Positions 22,234 to 29,969 of a stretch of DNA of 41,136 nucleotides are shown one piece after another. Positions within the stretch are counted from its first letter, which is position 1. Each line of letters opens with the position of its first letter. The DNA is taken from positions 1-41,136 of the forward strand of contig RDZZ01000045.1 of NCBI GenBank assembly GCA_004293655.1. The letters run 5' to 3'. A program made the position numbers and the translations under genes. The stretch comes from Polaromonas sp. (GTDB taxonomy: Bacteria > Pseudomonadota > Gammaproteobacteria > Burkholderiales > Burkholderiaceae_C). The notes under the pieces were generated by a model. That model did no database searches. It saw nothing but the letters and a program-made list of their open reading frames with translations, and was not told where the DNA came from.

Positions 22234-22775
22234 ATGGTGTGAATGGTGTGAATGGTGTGAATGGTGTGAATGGTGTGAATGGTGTGAATGGTGTGAATGA
22301 GCCAGCATTTCTTGAAAAAATAGCTCTGCGCGAGGACGCAGCAAAGCGTGTAGCAAGCTTACCCAGACCAGTCGTATTTACCAACGGCGTGTTTGACGTG
22401 CTGCACCGCGGCCATGCGGTTTACCTGGCACAGGCGCGCGCCCTGGGCGGCAGTCTGGTGGTGGCACTCAACACCGATGCGTCTGCCCGGCGCTTGGGCA
22501 AAGGCCCCCAGCGGCCACTCAACAACGAACAAGACAGAGCCGTCATGATGGCGGCGCTAGCTTCCAGCAGCTTGGTGACCTGGTTTGACGAGGACACCCC
22601 GATTGATTTGATCCGCGCGCTCAAGCCCGATATTTTGGTCAAGGGCGGCGACTACGACATGCGTACGTTGCCTGAGACTGCGCTGGTAGAGGGCTATGGC
22701 GGCAAAGCCCTGGCCATCGCGTTTGTGGGCGGTTATTCAACAACGGCTCTGGTTAAAAAAATTCGTAACTACTAA
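22230..22775 (+). CDS. rfaE2: Heptose-1-phosphate adenylyltransferase (RfaE domain II)
   Basis: Adenylyltransfers D-glycero-beta-D-manno-heptose-1-phosphate to ADP-heptose precursor for LPS core. The nucleotidyltransferase motif is FTNGVFDVLHRGHAVYL (HxGH) and the second signature is ILVKGGDYD. It is the stand-alone domain II form usual in betaproteobacteria. From the outermost ATG (overlapping the ferritin-like stop) the protein begins with seven Asn-Gly-Val repeats; the family-like part begins at NEPAFLEKIALRED. GTG codons in each repeat could also serve as starts, so the true N-terminus is uncertain and may vary with repeat number. The repeat TGAATGGTG itself contains a stop and an ATG. 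Confidence 0.93.
   Translation: MNGVNGVNGVNGVNGVNGVNGVNEPAFLEKIALREDAAKRVASLPRPVVFTNGVFDVLHRGHAVYLAQARALGGSLVVALNTDASARRLGKGPQRPLNNEQDRAVMMAALASSSLVTWFDEDTPIDLIRALKPDILVKGGDYDMRTLPETALVEGYGGKALAIAFVGGYSTTALVKKIRNY
22231..22300. repeat. 9-bp tandem repeat at gene junction
   Basis: Seven perfect units of TGAATGGTG and a partial eighth, spanning the stop of the ferritin-like gene and the start of rfaE2. It encodes (Asn-Gly-Val)x7 in the rfaE2 frame. Perfect units suggest recent expansion and likely length variation between strains. Confidence 0.97.
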
Positions 22776-22795
22776 CCTCGAAGAATAAGGAAACC

Positions 22796-22914
22796 TTCAA
22801 CGCAGAGGCGCAGAGTACGCAGAGAACCGCAGAGAGAGAAGCAAAAATTGTTTCCCCCTCGTCTTGCTCTGCGTTCTCTGCGCCTCTGCGTTGAATGACT
22901 TGTCTGCCTTCAAC
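22796..22914. repeat. GCAGAG-type inverted-repeat element, copy 3
   Basis: TTCAACGCAGAGGCGCAGAG (22796) pairs with CTCTGCGCCTCTGCGTTGAA ending near 22894; the shared flank GACTTGTCTGCCTTCAACCT runs to 22914. It is the inverted near-identical partner of copy 2 at 13927-14045. It lies 20 bp past the rfaE2 stop, between the convergent rfaE2 and RND genes, where it could terminate both transcripts. Confidence 0.88.
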
Positions 22915-22988
22915 CTCTGTAATCACTAAAATTCGCCGTACGGACTGAGCCACTTTTATACCATGGCCCGTGCTTCAGACAAGCCTCA

Positions 22989-25900
22989 TCAAACCGGCAC
23001 CGTCACAGCCGGCTGCTCCCGCCGAAACACGCGACGCCAGAGCCTGGCCAAAAACACCTCCAAGTCGTCCACCAGCGTGTAAACCGCCGGTATCACCAGC
23101 AGGCTCAGCAGCGTCGATGTCATCAACCCGCCAATGACTGCCACGCCCATTGGTGCGCGAAAGCTGCCATCTGCCGAGCCCCAGCTCAATGCGATCGGCA
23201 TCATGCCTGCACCCATGGCAATCGTCGTCATCACAATCGGGCGGGCGCGTTTGTGGCAGGCGTCCAGCAGCGCGTCCAGCCTGTTCATGGGTTCGACCGC
23301 ATCCTGGGTGGCGGTAGCGGGCTTGCCGCGCCGCGCTTCTATGGCGTACTCGACCAGCAAGATCGAGTTTTTGGTGGCAATGCCCATCAGCATGATCAGC
23401 CCGATCAGCGAGGGCATGGAAAAGCTCTTGTCGGCAACCAGCAGCGCGGCAAATGCGCCGCCCAATGACAAAGGCAGCGCCGCCAAAATGGTGAACGGAT
23501 GCAGAAAGTCCTTGAACAACAACACCAGCACAATGTAGATGCACAACACCGCCGTCAGCATGGCCAGGCCAAAACTGGCAAACAGCTCGCCCATGACTTC
23601 CGCATCACCAATGACCACCTGCTTGACGCCAGCGGGCAGGTTTTTCAGCGTGGGCAACTCGTTGACGGCTTTGGTCACATCACCCAGTGGCATACCTGAC
23701 AGCTCCACTTCAAACTGCACATTGCGTGAGCGGTTGAACCGGTCAATCACCGCTGGCCCGCCTGCCAGCTCAATGCTGGCCACCTGGCCGAGCATGACCG
23801 GGCCCTTGCTGCCGGGCACCATCAGGCGCTCCAGTGCGCCGATGTCTTCCCGCGCATTGTCTGACAGGCGCACAACAATCGGAATCTGACGCTGTGCCAA
23901 GTTCAGCTTGGGGAGCGACGCGTCAAAGTCACCGACCGTTGCAATGCGGATGGTCTCACCAATCGCGGCACTGGTCACCCCCAGATCCGCCATGCGCGCA
24001 AAGTCTGGCCGCACGGTCAATTCTGGCCTGACCAGCGATGCGCTGGATGCCACCGAGCCCAGACCGGGAATCGTGCGCAGCTCTTTTTCAAGCGCAGCTG
24101 CCGCTGTGCCCAGGGCGATCGGGTCTTCGCCGGTCAGCGCCAGCACATACTTTTCACCCGAGCCGCCCAGGCCAACTTTGCTGCGCACGCCGGGCAGCTC
24201 TTCCAATGCTTTGCGAATGTTGTTTTCAATGCCCTGCTTGCGCGGCCGCTCGCCGCGTGGCGTGAGTAAAACCGTCAGCGTTGCCTTGCGCGACTCTGCC
24301 ACGCCACCCGGCGCGAACGGATCGCCCCCTGCAGCGCCACCGCCAATGGTGGTGTAGACAGACTTGACGTGCTCGACTTTGGCAATCAGCAGCCGGGCCG
24401 CTTCAGCCGATGCTCTGGTCTGCGCCAGCTTCGTGCCCGGCGGCAGTTCCAGGTTGACCTGGGTCTGGGAGTTGTCATCGGGCGGAATAAAACCCGTGGG
24501 CAGCAGTGGAATCAAAAACAGCGAGCCGACAAAAAATGCACCGGCTGCCAGCACGGTGACCAAGCGGTGCTGCAGGCACCAGCGGCTGACGCGCATGTAC
24601 CAGGCCATGAGACGGCCGTCTTTCAGGTTATGTTCTCTGGCCAGCGGCTTGAGGATGTACGCGGCCATCATGGGTGTGAGCATGCGCGCCACAATCAGCG
24701 AGGCGAACACGGCCAGCGCCGCCGTCCAGCCGAACTGCTTGAAGAATTTACCGACGATGCCACTCATGAACGCCGTGGGCAAGAACACGGCAATCAGCGT
24801 GAAGGTAATCGCAATCACGGCCACACCAATCTCGTCGGCGGCCTCCATCGCGGCCTGGTAGGGGGACTTGCCCATGCGCAGGTGACGCACGATATTCTCG
24901 ACCTCCACAATCGCGTCATCGACCAGAATGCCGATCACCAGACTGAGGGCCAGCAGCGTCACCACGTTGATGGAAAAGCCCAGGTAGTTCATGCCGATAA
25001 AAGCGGGAATCACGGACAGCGGCAGTGCCACGGCAGACACGAACGTGGCACGCCAGTCACGCAGAAACAAAAACACCACCAGCACTGCCAGCACCGCGCC
25101 TTCAACGAGCAGCGTCAGGGACGCGGCATACTCTTCTTCGACCGGGGTCACAAAGTCAAACGCTTCAGTCAGTTGCATGTCGGGCCGGGCCAGTTTGAGC
25201 TCTTCAAGTGCTGCCCGCACGCCCCGGCCCGCCTCAACCTCGCTGGCGCCTTTGCTGCGCGAGATTTCAAACCCGACAACGGGCACGCCGTTGAGCAGCG
25301 CGGCAGAGCGCGGCTCTGAAACCGTGTCCTGCACGCTGGCGATCTGGTCCAGCCGGATGCTGCGGCCATTGCCCAGACTCAATTGAATCGCTGCAATTTC
25401 TGCGGCTGATTTGACGGTGGCCAGGGTGCGCACCGGTTGCTCGCTGCTGCCCAGATCGGCCCGCCCGCCTGCCGTTTCAAGCTGCACGTCGCGCAACTGT
25501 CGTGACACCGCTGCAGCACTGACCCCGAGCGCCTGCATCTTGGCACTGTCGAGCGAAATGCGCACCTCCCGGCTGACCCCGCCTACCCGGCTGACCGACC
25601 CCACGCCAGGCACCGCCAGCAGGCGGCGTGTCAGTGTGTCGTCCACAAACCAGCTCAGGGCCTCGTCATCCATGGACGGTATGCGAAGGGTGTAGGCCAG
25701 TACCGCGCCACCGGAGACATTGATCTTGCTGACCACCGGGTCGCGCAGGTCAGCGGGCAGATCCGAGCGCACTTGCTGCACCGCAGAGCGGGTCTCGTCG
25801 AGTGCTTCCTGCGTGGTTTTTTCCAGACGAAACTCAGCGGTGATCGTCACCACGCCGTCTTGCACCTTGGTGTAGATGTTTTTCAGGCCCCCAATGCCCG

Positions 25901-26114
25901 CAATGGCGTTTTCAATCTTGCGGGCGACTTCGGTTTCAAGCTGCGCCGGGGAGCCGCCGGGCAGGCTGGCTGTGATGATGATGTTGGGCACATCCAGATC
26001 GGGGAAGTTTTGCACCAACATGCGCTGATAACCCAGCACGCCTGCAAAGCAGAGCATGACAAAAAACATGATGGCGGCAATCGGGTTTTTGATGCACCAG
26101 GCAGAGACGTTCAT
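22989..26114 (-). CDS. RND multidrug efflux pump, inner-membrane subunit
   Basis: 1041 codons from ATG 26114 (MNVSAWCIKNPIAAIMFFVM); the open frame continues upstream but without homology. Twelve membrane helices with two large periplasmic loops. The proton-relay Asp pair of helix 4 is in VIGILVDDAIVEVENIVRHL. Loop text FPDLDVPNIIITASLPGGSPAQLETEV is typical of the HAE1 (AcrB/MexF-like) family. It would export hydrophobic compounds together with the periplasmic adaptor and outer-membrane channel encoded just upstream. The 58-bp gap to the adaptor gene suggests one operon. Confidence 0.95.
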   Translation of the reverse strand: MNVSAWCIKNPIAAIMFFVMLCFAGVLGYQRMLVQNFPDLDVPNIIITASLPGGSPAQLETEVARKIENAIAGIGGLKNIYTKVQDGVVTITAEFRLEKTTQEALDETRSAVQQVRSDLPADLRDPVVSKINVSGGAVLAYTLRIPSMDDEALSWFVDDTLTRRLLAVPGVGSVSRVGGVSREVRISLDSAKMQALGVSAAAVSRQLRDVQLETAGGRADLGSSEQPVRTLATVKSAAEIAAIQLSLGNGRSIRLDQIASVQDTVSEPRSAALLNGVPVVGFEISRSKGASEVEAGRGVRAALEELKLARPDMQLTEAFDFVTPVEEEYAASLTLLVEGAVLAVLVVFLFLRDWRATFVSAVALPLSVIPAFIGMNYLGFSINVVTLLALSLVIGILVDDAIVEVENIVRHLRMGKSPYQAAMEAADEIGVAVIAITFTLIAVFLPTAFMSGIVGKFFKQFGWTAALAVFASLIVARMLTPMMAAYILKPLAREHNLKDGRLMAWYMRVSRWCLQHRLVTVLAAGAFFVGSLFLIPLLPTGFIPPDDNSQTQVNLELPPGTKLAQTRASAEAARLLIAKVEHVKSVYTTIGGGAAGGDPFAPGGVAESRKATLTVLLTPRGERPRKQGIENNIRKALEELPGVRSKVGLGGSGEKYVLALTGEDPIALGTAAAALEKELRTIPGLGSVASSASLVRPELTVRPDFARMADLGVTSAAIGETIRIATVGDFDASLPKLNLAQRQIPIVVRLSDNAREDIGALERLMVPGSKGPVMLGQVASIELAGGPAVIDRFNRSRNVQFEVELSGMPLGDVTKAVNELPTLKNLPAGVKQVVIGDAEVMGELFASFGLAMLTAVLCIYIVLVLLFKDFLHPFTILAALPLSLGGAFAALLVADKSFSMPSLIGLIMLMGIATKNSILLVEYAIEARRGKPATATQDAVEPMNRLDALLDACHKRARPIVMTTIAMGAGMMPIALSWGSADGSFRAPMGVAVIGGLMTSTLLSLLVIPAVYTLVDDLEVFLARLWRRVFRREQPAVTVPV

Positions 26115-26172
26115 AGTGTGGATTCCTGTTTGCTGCGAATTTTGATCATCGGCAGCGCCTGCATTGTTTGGG

Positions 26173-27315
26173 TTATTTTGCGGTCGTCGGGGGAGACACC
26201 ACCACCTTGACCGTATCGCCATCGGCCAGAAAAGCCGCGCCACTGGCCACAAACTGCTCGCCTGCCTTGGCCCCTTGAACAATCTCCACCGCGTCGCCCG
26301 CACGGCGACCGGTCTGCAGCTTGACCTGGCTGACCTTGTTGGTGCCGTCAACCCGCATGGCGTAGGTAAACCCGTCGCGCAGCACCAGGGCCTGCTGTGG
26401 CAGGCTCAAAACACTGCGGGTGCCCAGATCAAACTCGCCGCGTGCATACATGCCCGCCAAAATACCGGGGGTAGCGGGCAAATCCACATAGACCAGCGCA
26501 TTGCGGGTCACGCTGTCCACTGTGGGGGCCAGCATGCGCACTTTGCCCGCAACCGCCACGCCACTGGCTGCCGTCACATTGACCATCGTGCCGGGTTTGA
26601 GGCCCGCCACTTCGGCGCTGGTGACTTCAGCGCGCCATTCCAGCCGCCCGCCGCGTATGATTTTGAACAGCTCTGTGCCACTGCCCACCACGGCCCCCAC
26701 GGTAGCGGTGCGACTGGAGATCACGCCGCTGTCTGGCGCGTGTACCCCGGTCTGGCTCAAACGCACCTGCTGCACGGCCAGCACCGCTTTGGCCGCTTCC
26801 AGTCTGGCTTTGGCGGTTTTGTCTGCTGTGGTGTACTGGTTGATCTGCTGTTCACTTAAAGCGCCGCTGGCTTGCAGCGTGCGGGCTTTGTCGGCATTGC
26901 CTGCGGCATCGAGTGCATTGGCCTGGGCCTCGGCAAAGCTGGCCTGCGCCTGTGCCACTTCGGCATTGATTTGCTCGGTCGCAAAACGCGCCAGAACCTG
27001 GCCTTTGGTGACGCGGTCGCCCACATTGACCCGGACATCGACCAGCCGCAGGCCGTTGGCTTCAGCGCCGATGATGGCCTCTTGCCAGGCGAACACACTG
27101 CCATTGGCCGCCAGTTTGATCGGCAGCGCGGTTTGCGCGGGCTGCACGGTGGTGACCGTGAGTGCAGCTTTGGCGGCCCTGACTGTTTTGGGGTCAGCCG
27201 CCTTTTTGTCGTCTGCAGCGCTCGATTGTGAAGAAAAAACCACGCCAGCGCACGTAATCATTGCACCAGCAGCTATGAAAATAATAGCAATGGACTTGTT
27301 TTTAATCGCGTTCAT
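26173..27315 (-). CDS. RND periplasmic adaptor (membrane fusion protein)
   Basis: 380 codons. N-terminal signal/anchor (SIAIIFIAAGAMITCAGVVF), then lipoyl half-motif GSVFAWQEAIIGAEANGLRLVDVRVNVGDRVTKGQVLARF, an alpha-hairpin (residues about 120-190), and the second lipoyl half VHAPDSGVISSRTATVGAVV followed by beta-barrel and membrane-proximal domains. It links the inner-membrane pump to the outer-membrane channel. Its signal peptide coding sequence contains a small AT-rich palindromic element (27262-27303), which supplies part of the hydrophobic stretch. ATG overlaps the OMF stop by 4 bp. Confidence 0.95.
   Translation of the reverse strand: MNAIKNKSIAIIFIAAGAMITCAGVVFSSQSSAADDKKAADPKTVRAAKAALTVTTVQPAQTALPIKLAANGSVFAWQEAIIGAEANGLRLVDVRVNVGDRVTKGQVLARFATEQINAEVAQAQASFAEAQANALDAAGNADKARTLQASGALSEQQINQYTTADKTAKARLEAAKAVLAVQQVRLSQTGVHAPDSGVISSRTATVGAVVGSGTELFKIIRGGRLEWRAEVTSAEVAGLKPGTMVNVTAASGVAVAGKVRMLAPTVDSVTRNALVYVDLPATPGILAGMYARGEFDLGTRSVLSLPQQALVLRDGFTYAMRVDGTNKVSQVKLQTGRRAGDAVEIVQGAKAGEQFVASGAAFLADGDTVKVVVSPPTTAK
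27262..27303. repeat. AT-rich palindromic element in adaptor signal peptide
   Basis: GCTAT (27272-27276) and ATAGC (27284-27288) in an AT-rich patch. On the minus strand it reads ATTGCTATTATTTTCATAGCTGCTGG, coding AIIFIAAG. TTTCATAGCTGCT is shared with the element at 544-590. Confidence 0.5.
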
Positions 27316-28826
27316 GAATGACTCTCAGGTGTTGGGTGTCTGGTGATGGGGGCTGCCTGCGCCAGGGGTGCGGCCTGCGGCGTGTCAGCTGTCCAGCCAC
27401 CGCCCAGTGCGCGGTAAAGCGCGATCCAGGCGCGGCGGCGCTCCAACTCAAGGCTGACCAGCGCACTTTGTGCCGCCAGCAGGGTGCGGCGCGAGTCTTC
27501 AAGTTCCACCAGACTGGCCAGCCCGGCCTTGTAGCGTGCCTCGGTACCGGCAAATGACGCCCGGTAACCGTCAGCGGCGGTGGCAGCGTCGCCGATTTGA
27601 TCGGCAGTGCTTTGCAGGTTCACCAGGGCTTCTTCGACCTCACGAACCGCCTGCCGGGCGGTGTTGCGGTAAGCGGTGGCGGCTTCTTCGTAAAGTGCCC
27701 GGGCGGCATCGACCTGCGCGCGATTTGTCCCGCCGTCGAGCAGGGGCAGCGTCAAGGACAGTGGGCCAATCGACCAGGTGTTGTAGCCCTGCCGGGTGCC
27801 CTGGCTGGAGCTGCGTGCAGCGGTCACTGTGCCGCTCAGGCTCAGGCGCGGGTAACGCTCGGCACGCGCGCCCGCCACATCAAAGCTGGCAGCGGCCAGC
27901 AAGCGTGCGGCATTGAGCACGTCTGGGCGCTGCGCCAGTGCCTGCGCCGGTACGCTGGCAACGACGGGTACGGGTACCAGCTCTTGCTGGACCACCTCGC
28001 CAGACGTTGCCAGCCGGGTGCGCAACTGCGGCTCCGCCAGCCCCGTCAGCGCCACCAATGCCTTGATGTCCAGATCACACAGGGCCTGCTGCTGGGTTGA
28101 TCTGGCCCGGCTTTGCGCCGCGCTGGCACGCGCCAATGCTGTTGTGGCAGGTGCCTCAAAACCGGCCTGGGATGCCAGCGCCGACAGGCGCGCCGTTTCA
28201 AGCCGCGAGCGGGTGTCAGCCTGAGAGACCGCCAATTGCCGCGCGCACGAACGCAAGGCGTAATACTGCCGTGCAGTCTCGGCGGCAACCGACACCCGGG
28301 CGTCATGCCACAGCGCCCCGCTGCCGTCCAGACGGGCATCGCTGGCATCACGCACGGCCCGGTTGTGGCCAAAAACGTCAATTTCCCAACGGCTCTGCAG
28401 GCCCGCCTGGAGCAGGCTGACAGGTGCAGCTGCACCACTGGCTGGCCCGTTCTGGCTGCGGCTGACGCTGCCTGTGGCGTCCAGCCTGGGCATCAGCTCG
28501 GCACCCGCGCTCACCTGTGCGGCCCGCGCCCGCTCGATGTTGGCACGTGCCGTGGCAACCGACGGGCTCACCGCCTGCGCTGCATCCATCAATTCCAGCA
28601 GCAACGGGTCGCCCTGCTGGGCCCACCAATCGGACAGCTGGCCCAGACTGCCCCGGTGTGGCAGCGGGGCCTGCCACTGCGCAGGCGTGTCAAGCAGCAC
28701 GCTGGCAGGCGGTGCGGCCAGGCTGGCACAGCCCGCCAGCGCCGTTAACACCAAGGCGGCGGCCACAGCCTGCAGAGGGTTCCTTATAGGCGGTAGCGGT
28801 GTCCGCACGGGTATCGAAGGCAACAT
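27312..28826 (-). CDS. Outer-membrane efflux lipoprotein (NodT/OprM family)
   Basis: 504 codons. Lipoprotein signal peptide with lipobox LAGC (AAALVLTALAGCASL), followed by the two repeated TolC-like halves (LMDAAQAVSPSVATARANIERARAAQ ... YPRLSLSGTVTAARSSSQ ... EALVNLQSTADQIGDAATAADGYRASFAGTEARYKAGLASLVELEDSRRTLL). It forms the trimeric outer-membrane exit duct for the RND pump. The gap to the TetR gene is 66 bp and the stop overlaps the adaptor start. Confidence 0.95.
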   Translation of the reverse strand: MLPSIPVRTPLPPIRNPLQAVAAALVLTALAGCASLAAPPASVLLDTPAQWQAPLPHRGSLGQLSDWWAQQGDPLLLELMDAAQAVSPSVATARANIERARAAQVSAGAELMPRLDATGSVSRSQNGPASGAAAPVSLLQAGLQSRWEIDVFGHNRAVRDASDARLDGSGALWHDARVSVAAETARQYYALRSCARQLAVSQADTRSRLETARLSALASQAGFEAPATTALARASAAQSRARSTQQQALCDLDIKALVALTGLAEPQLRTRLATSGEVVQQELVPVPVVASVPAQALAQRPDVLNAARLLAAASFDVAGARAERYPRLSLSGTVTAARSSSQGTRQGYNTWSIGPLSLTLPLLDGGTNRAQVDAARALYEEAATAYRNTARQAVREVEEALVNLQSTADQIGDAATAADGYRASFAGTEARYKAGLASLVELEDSRRTLLAAQSALVSLELERRRAWIALYRALGGGWTADTPQAAPLAQAAPITRHPTPESHS

Positions 28827-28892
28827 GTAACGGGTCTTTCGAGCGAATTTTTACGGTGAAGTGGGCTACGTTTCAAAATAAACCAGGATGTC

Positions 28893-29585
28893 TCAAGCCG
28901 AATTGCCGCCAGGGCGCGAAGCAGGCAGTGCGCGCCGCTGGCCTTCAGCCTGCACCATCGCGCACGCAAACACCACCAGGCGTTCAGCCCATACGTCAAT
29001 GGCTTCTGGCTGGCTGAGGAGCTGCGGGGCAATCGCCTGCACGACATCGCGCCCGATGAAAATTTGCAGCGCCAGCCCAGCGATGGAAAACGCGAGCCGG
29101 TGCAGGTCATCGTCAGGTGTGCTCAAGCCCAGGTGCCGCGCCAGCACGCCCACCAGGGCGGCATGGGCGGGCTTGATGCCGTTGTCCACTTCTTGAGCCC
29201 ACAGGCCGGTTGGCTCCATCATTTCCCGGAAGTGCAGCCGCGTACACATCTGCACCATCTCGCCTTGCTTGAGGGGTTCCAAAAAGCCCTTGAAAAAGCC
29301 TGCGAGCGACTCATCCAGCGTCATCAGGGGGTCGTTGTACAGCGGGATGTCATCGCTGGCGCTGCCCATGGGTTCGGTAAAAACGGCCCGGTACAGCCCG
29401 GCTTTGTCGCCAAAGTAGTAACTGATGGCAGCCAGATTGGCACCCGCTGCCCGAGCAATTTCCCGGGTGGACGTTTTGGCAAAGCCCTTGCTGGAGAAAA
29501 GCCGCAGCGCACAGCACAGCAGCTGCTCGCGCGCTTCTGCGCCGTCGGCGCGTTGTTTGCGTGGTGATGGGAGAGGTATTGACAC
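28893..29585 (-). CDS. TetR-family repressor with CerR/DUF1956 C-terminal domain
   Basis: 230 codons from GTG 29585; a TTG at 29612 extends the frame, but that would place an operator-like inverted repeat inside the gene. The N-terminal helix-turn-helix is REQLLCCALRLFSSKGFAKTSTREIARAAGANLAAISYYFGDKAGLYRAVF. The ligand domain (FLEPLKQGEMVQMCTRLHFREMMEPTG) matches the YbiH/CecR type. First gene of the efflux operon on the minus strand, so it probably represses itself and the pump until a ligand binds. Confidence 0.93.
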   Translation of the reverse strand: MSIPLPSPRKQRADGAEAREQLLCCALRLFSSKGFAKTSTREIARAAGANLAAISYYFGDKAGLYRAVFTEPMGSASDDIPLYNDPLMTLDESLAGFFKGFLEPLKQGEMVQMCTRLHFREMMEPTGLWAQEVDNGIKPAHAALVGVLARHLGLSTPDDDLHRLAFSIAGLALQIFIGRDVVQAIAPQLLSQPEAIDVWAERLVVFACAMVQAEGQRRALPASRPGGNSA

Positions 29586-29608
29586 AGCACTGATTACAAC
29601 ACAATAAA

Positions 29609-29638
29609 TCAATCGAATGATTTAATTAAAACGATTGA
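29609..29638. promoter_or_regulatory. Candidate TetR operator
   Basis: TCAATCG (29609-29615) and CGATTGA (29632-29638) frame a 16-bp AT-rich centre that contains TTTAATTAAA. It lies 24-53 bp upstream of the preferred repressor start, where promoter boxes would be expected. Confidence 0.55.
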
Positions 29639-29697
29639 CCCATGTTTTGTGGTGTCAATGGTGTGGTGCAGGGCTTTTCAAGCCAGCTCAAACCAGT

Positions 29698-29760
29698 AAA
29701 AATGCTACCAAAAGCATAGCAATATAGTCTTGTACAAAAAGCCGTAGCAAGCTTTTTCAG
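29698..29760. repeat. AT-rich interspersed element between tetR and glnE
   Basis: Starts AAATGCTACCAAAAGCATAGC and ends GCCGTAGCAAGCTTTTTC. It shares AAAAGCATAGC with the element in the acyl-CoA synthetase gene (minus strand of 1953-2013). Confidence 0.5.
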
Positions 29761-29803
29761 CCTTCATTTTTGCAACGACTCGGCTGGGCACCTCAAACCA
29801 GTT

Positions 29804-29900
29804 TGCAACGCAAAGTCGCCAAGATGCGAAGCTCGCAAAGTCCCAGAAAATTCAAGTTTTCACTTCGCGTTCTTTGCGCTTTTGCGCCTTTGCGCTGGAG
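29804..29900. repeat. GCAAAG-type inverted-repeat element, copy 4 (divergent)
   Basis: CAACGCAAAGTCGCC ... GCGAAG against CTTCGCGTTCTTTGCGC ... CCTTTGCGCTGG. Same plan as copies 1-3 but built of GCAAAG rather than GCAGAG units and less perfect. It lies 70 bp past the glnE stop. The other contents of the 29639-29969 gap are the element at 29698-29760; no gene seen. Confidence 0.65.
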
Positions 29901-29969
29901 ACTTCTCACGACTCTTGAGCAGTTGCCCGTGTCTTGTGGCATCCGCACCGTCTTGCCACGACTTTGCGG

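Noticed and set aside
22231-22300. Phase-variation switch by slipped-strand mispairing
   Set aside because: The 9-bp unit cannot shift the reading frame, so on/off switching by frame is excluded; only length or start-site effects remain.
3131-29900. CRISPR-like repeats
   Set aside because: The repeated units are inverted arms of separate hairpin elements thousands of bases apart, without a repeat-spacer array or cas genes.
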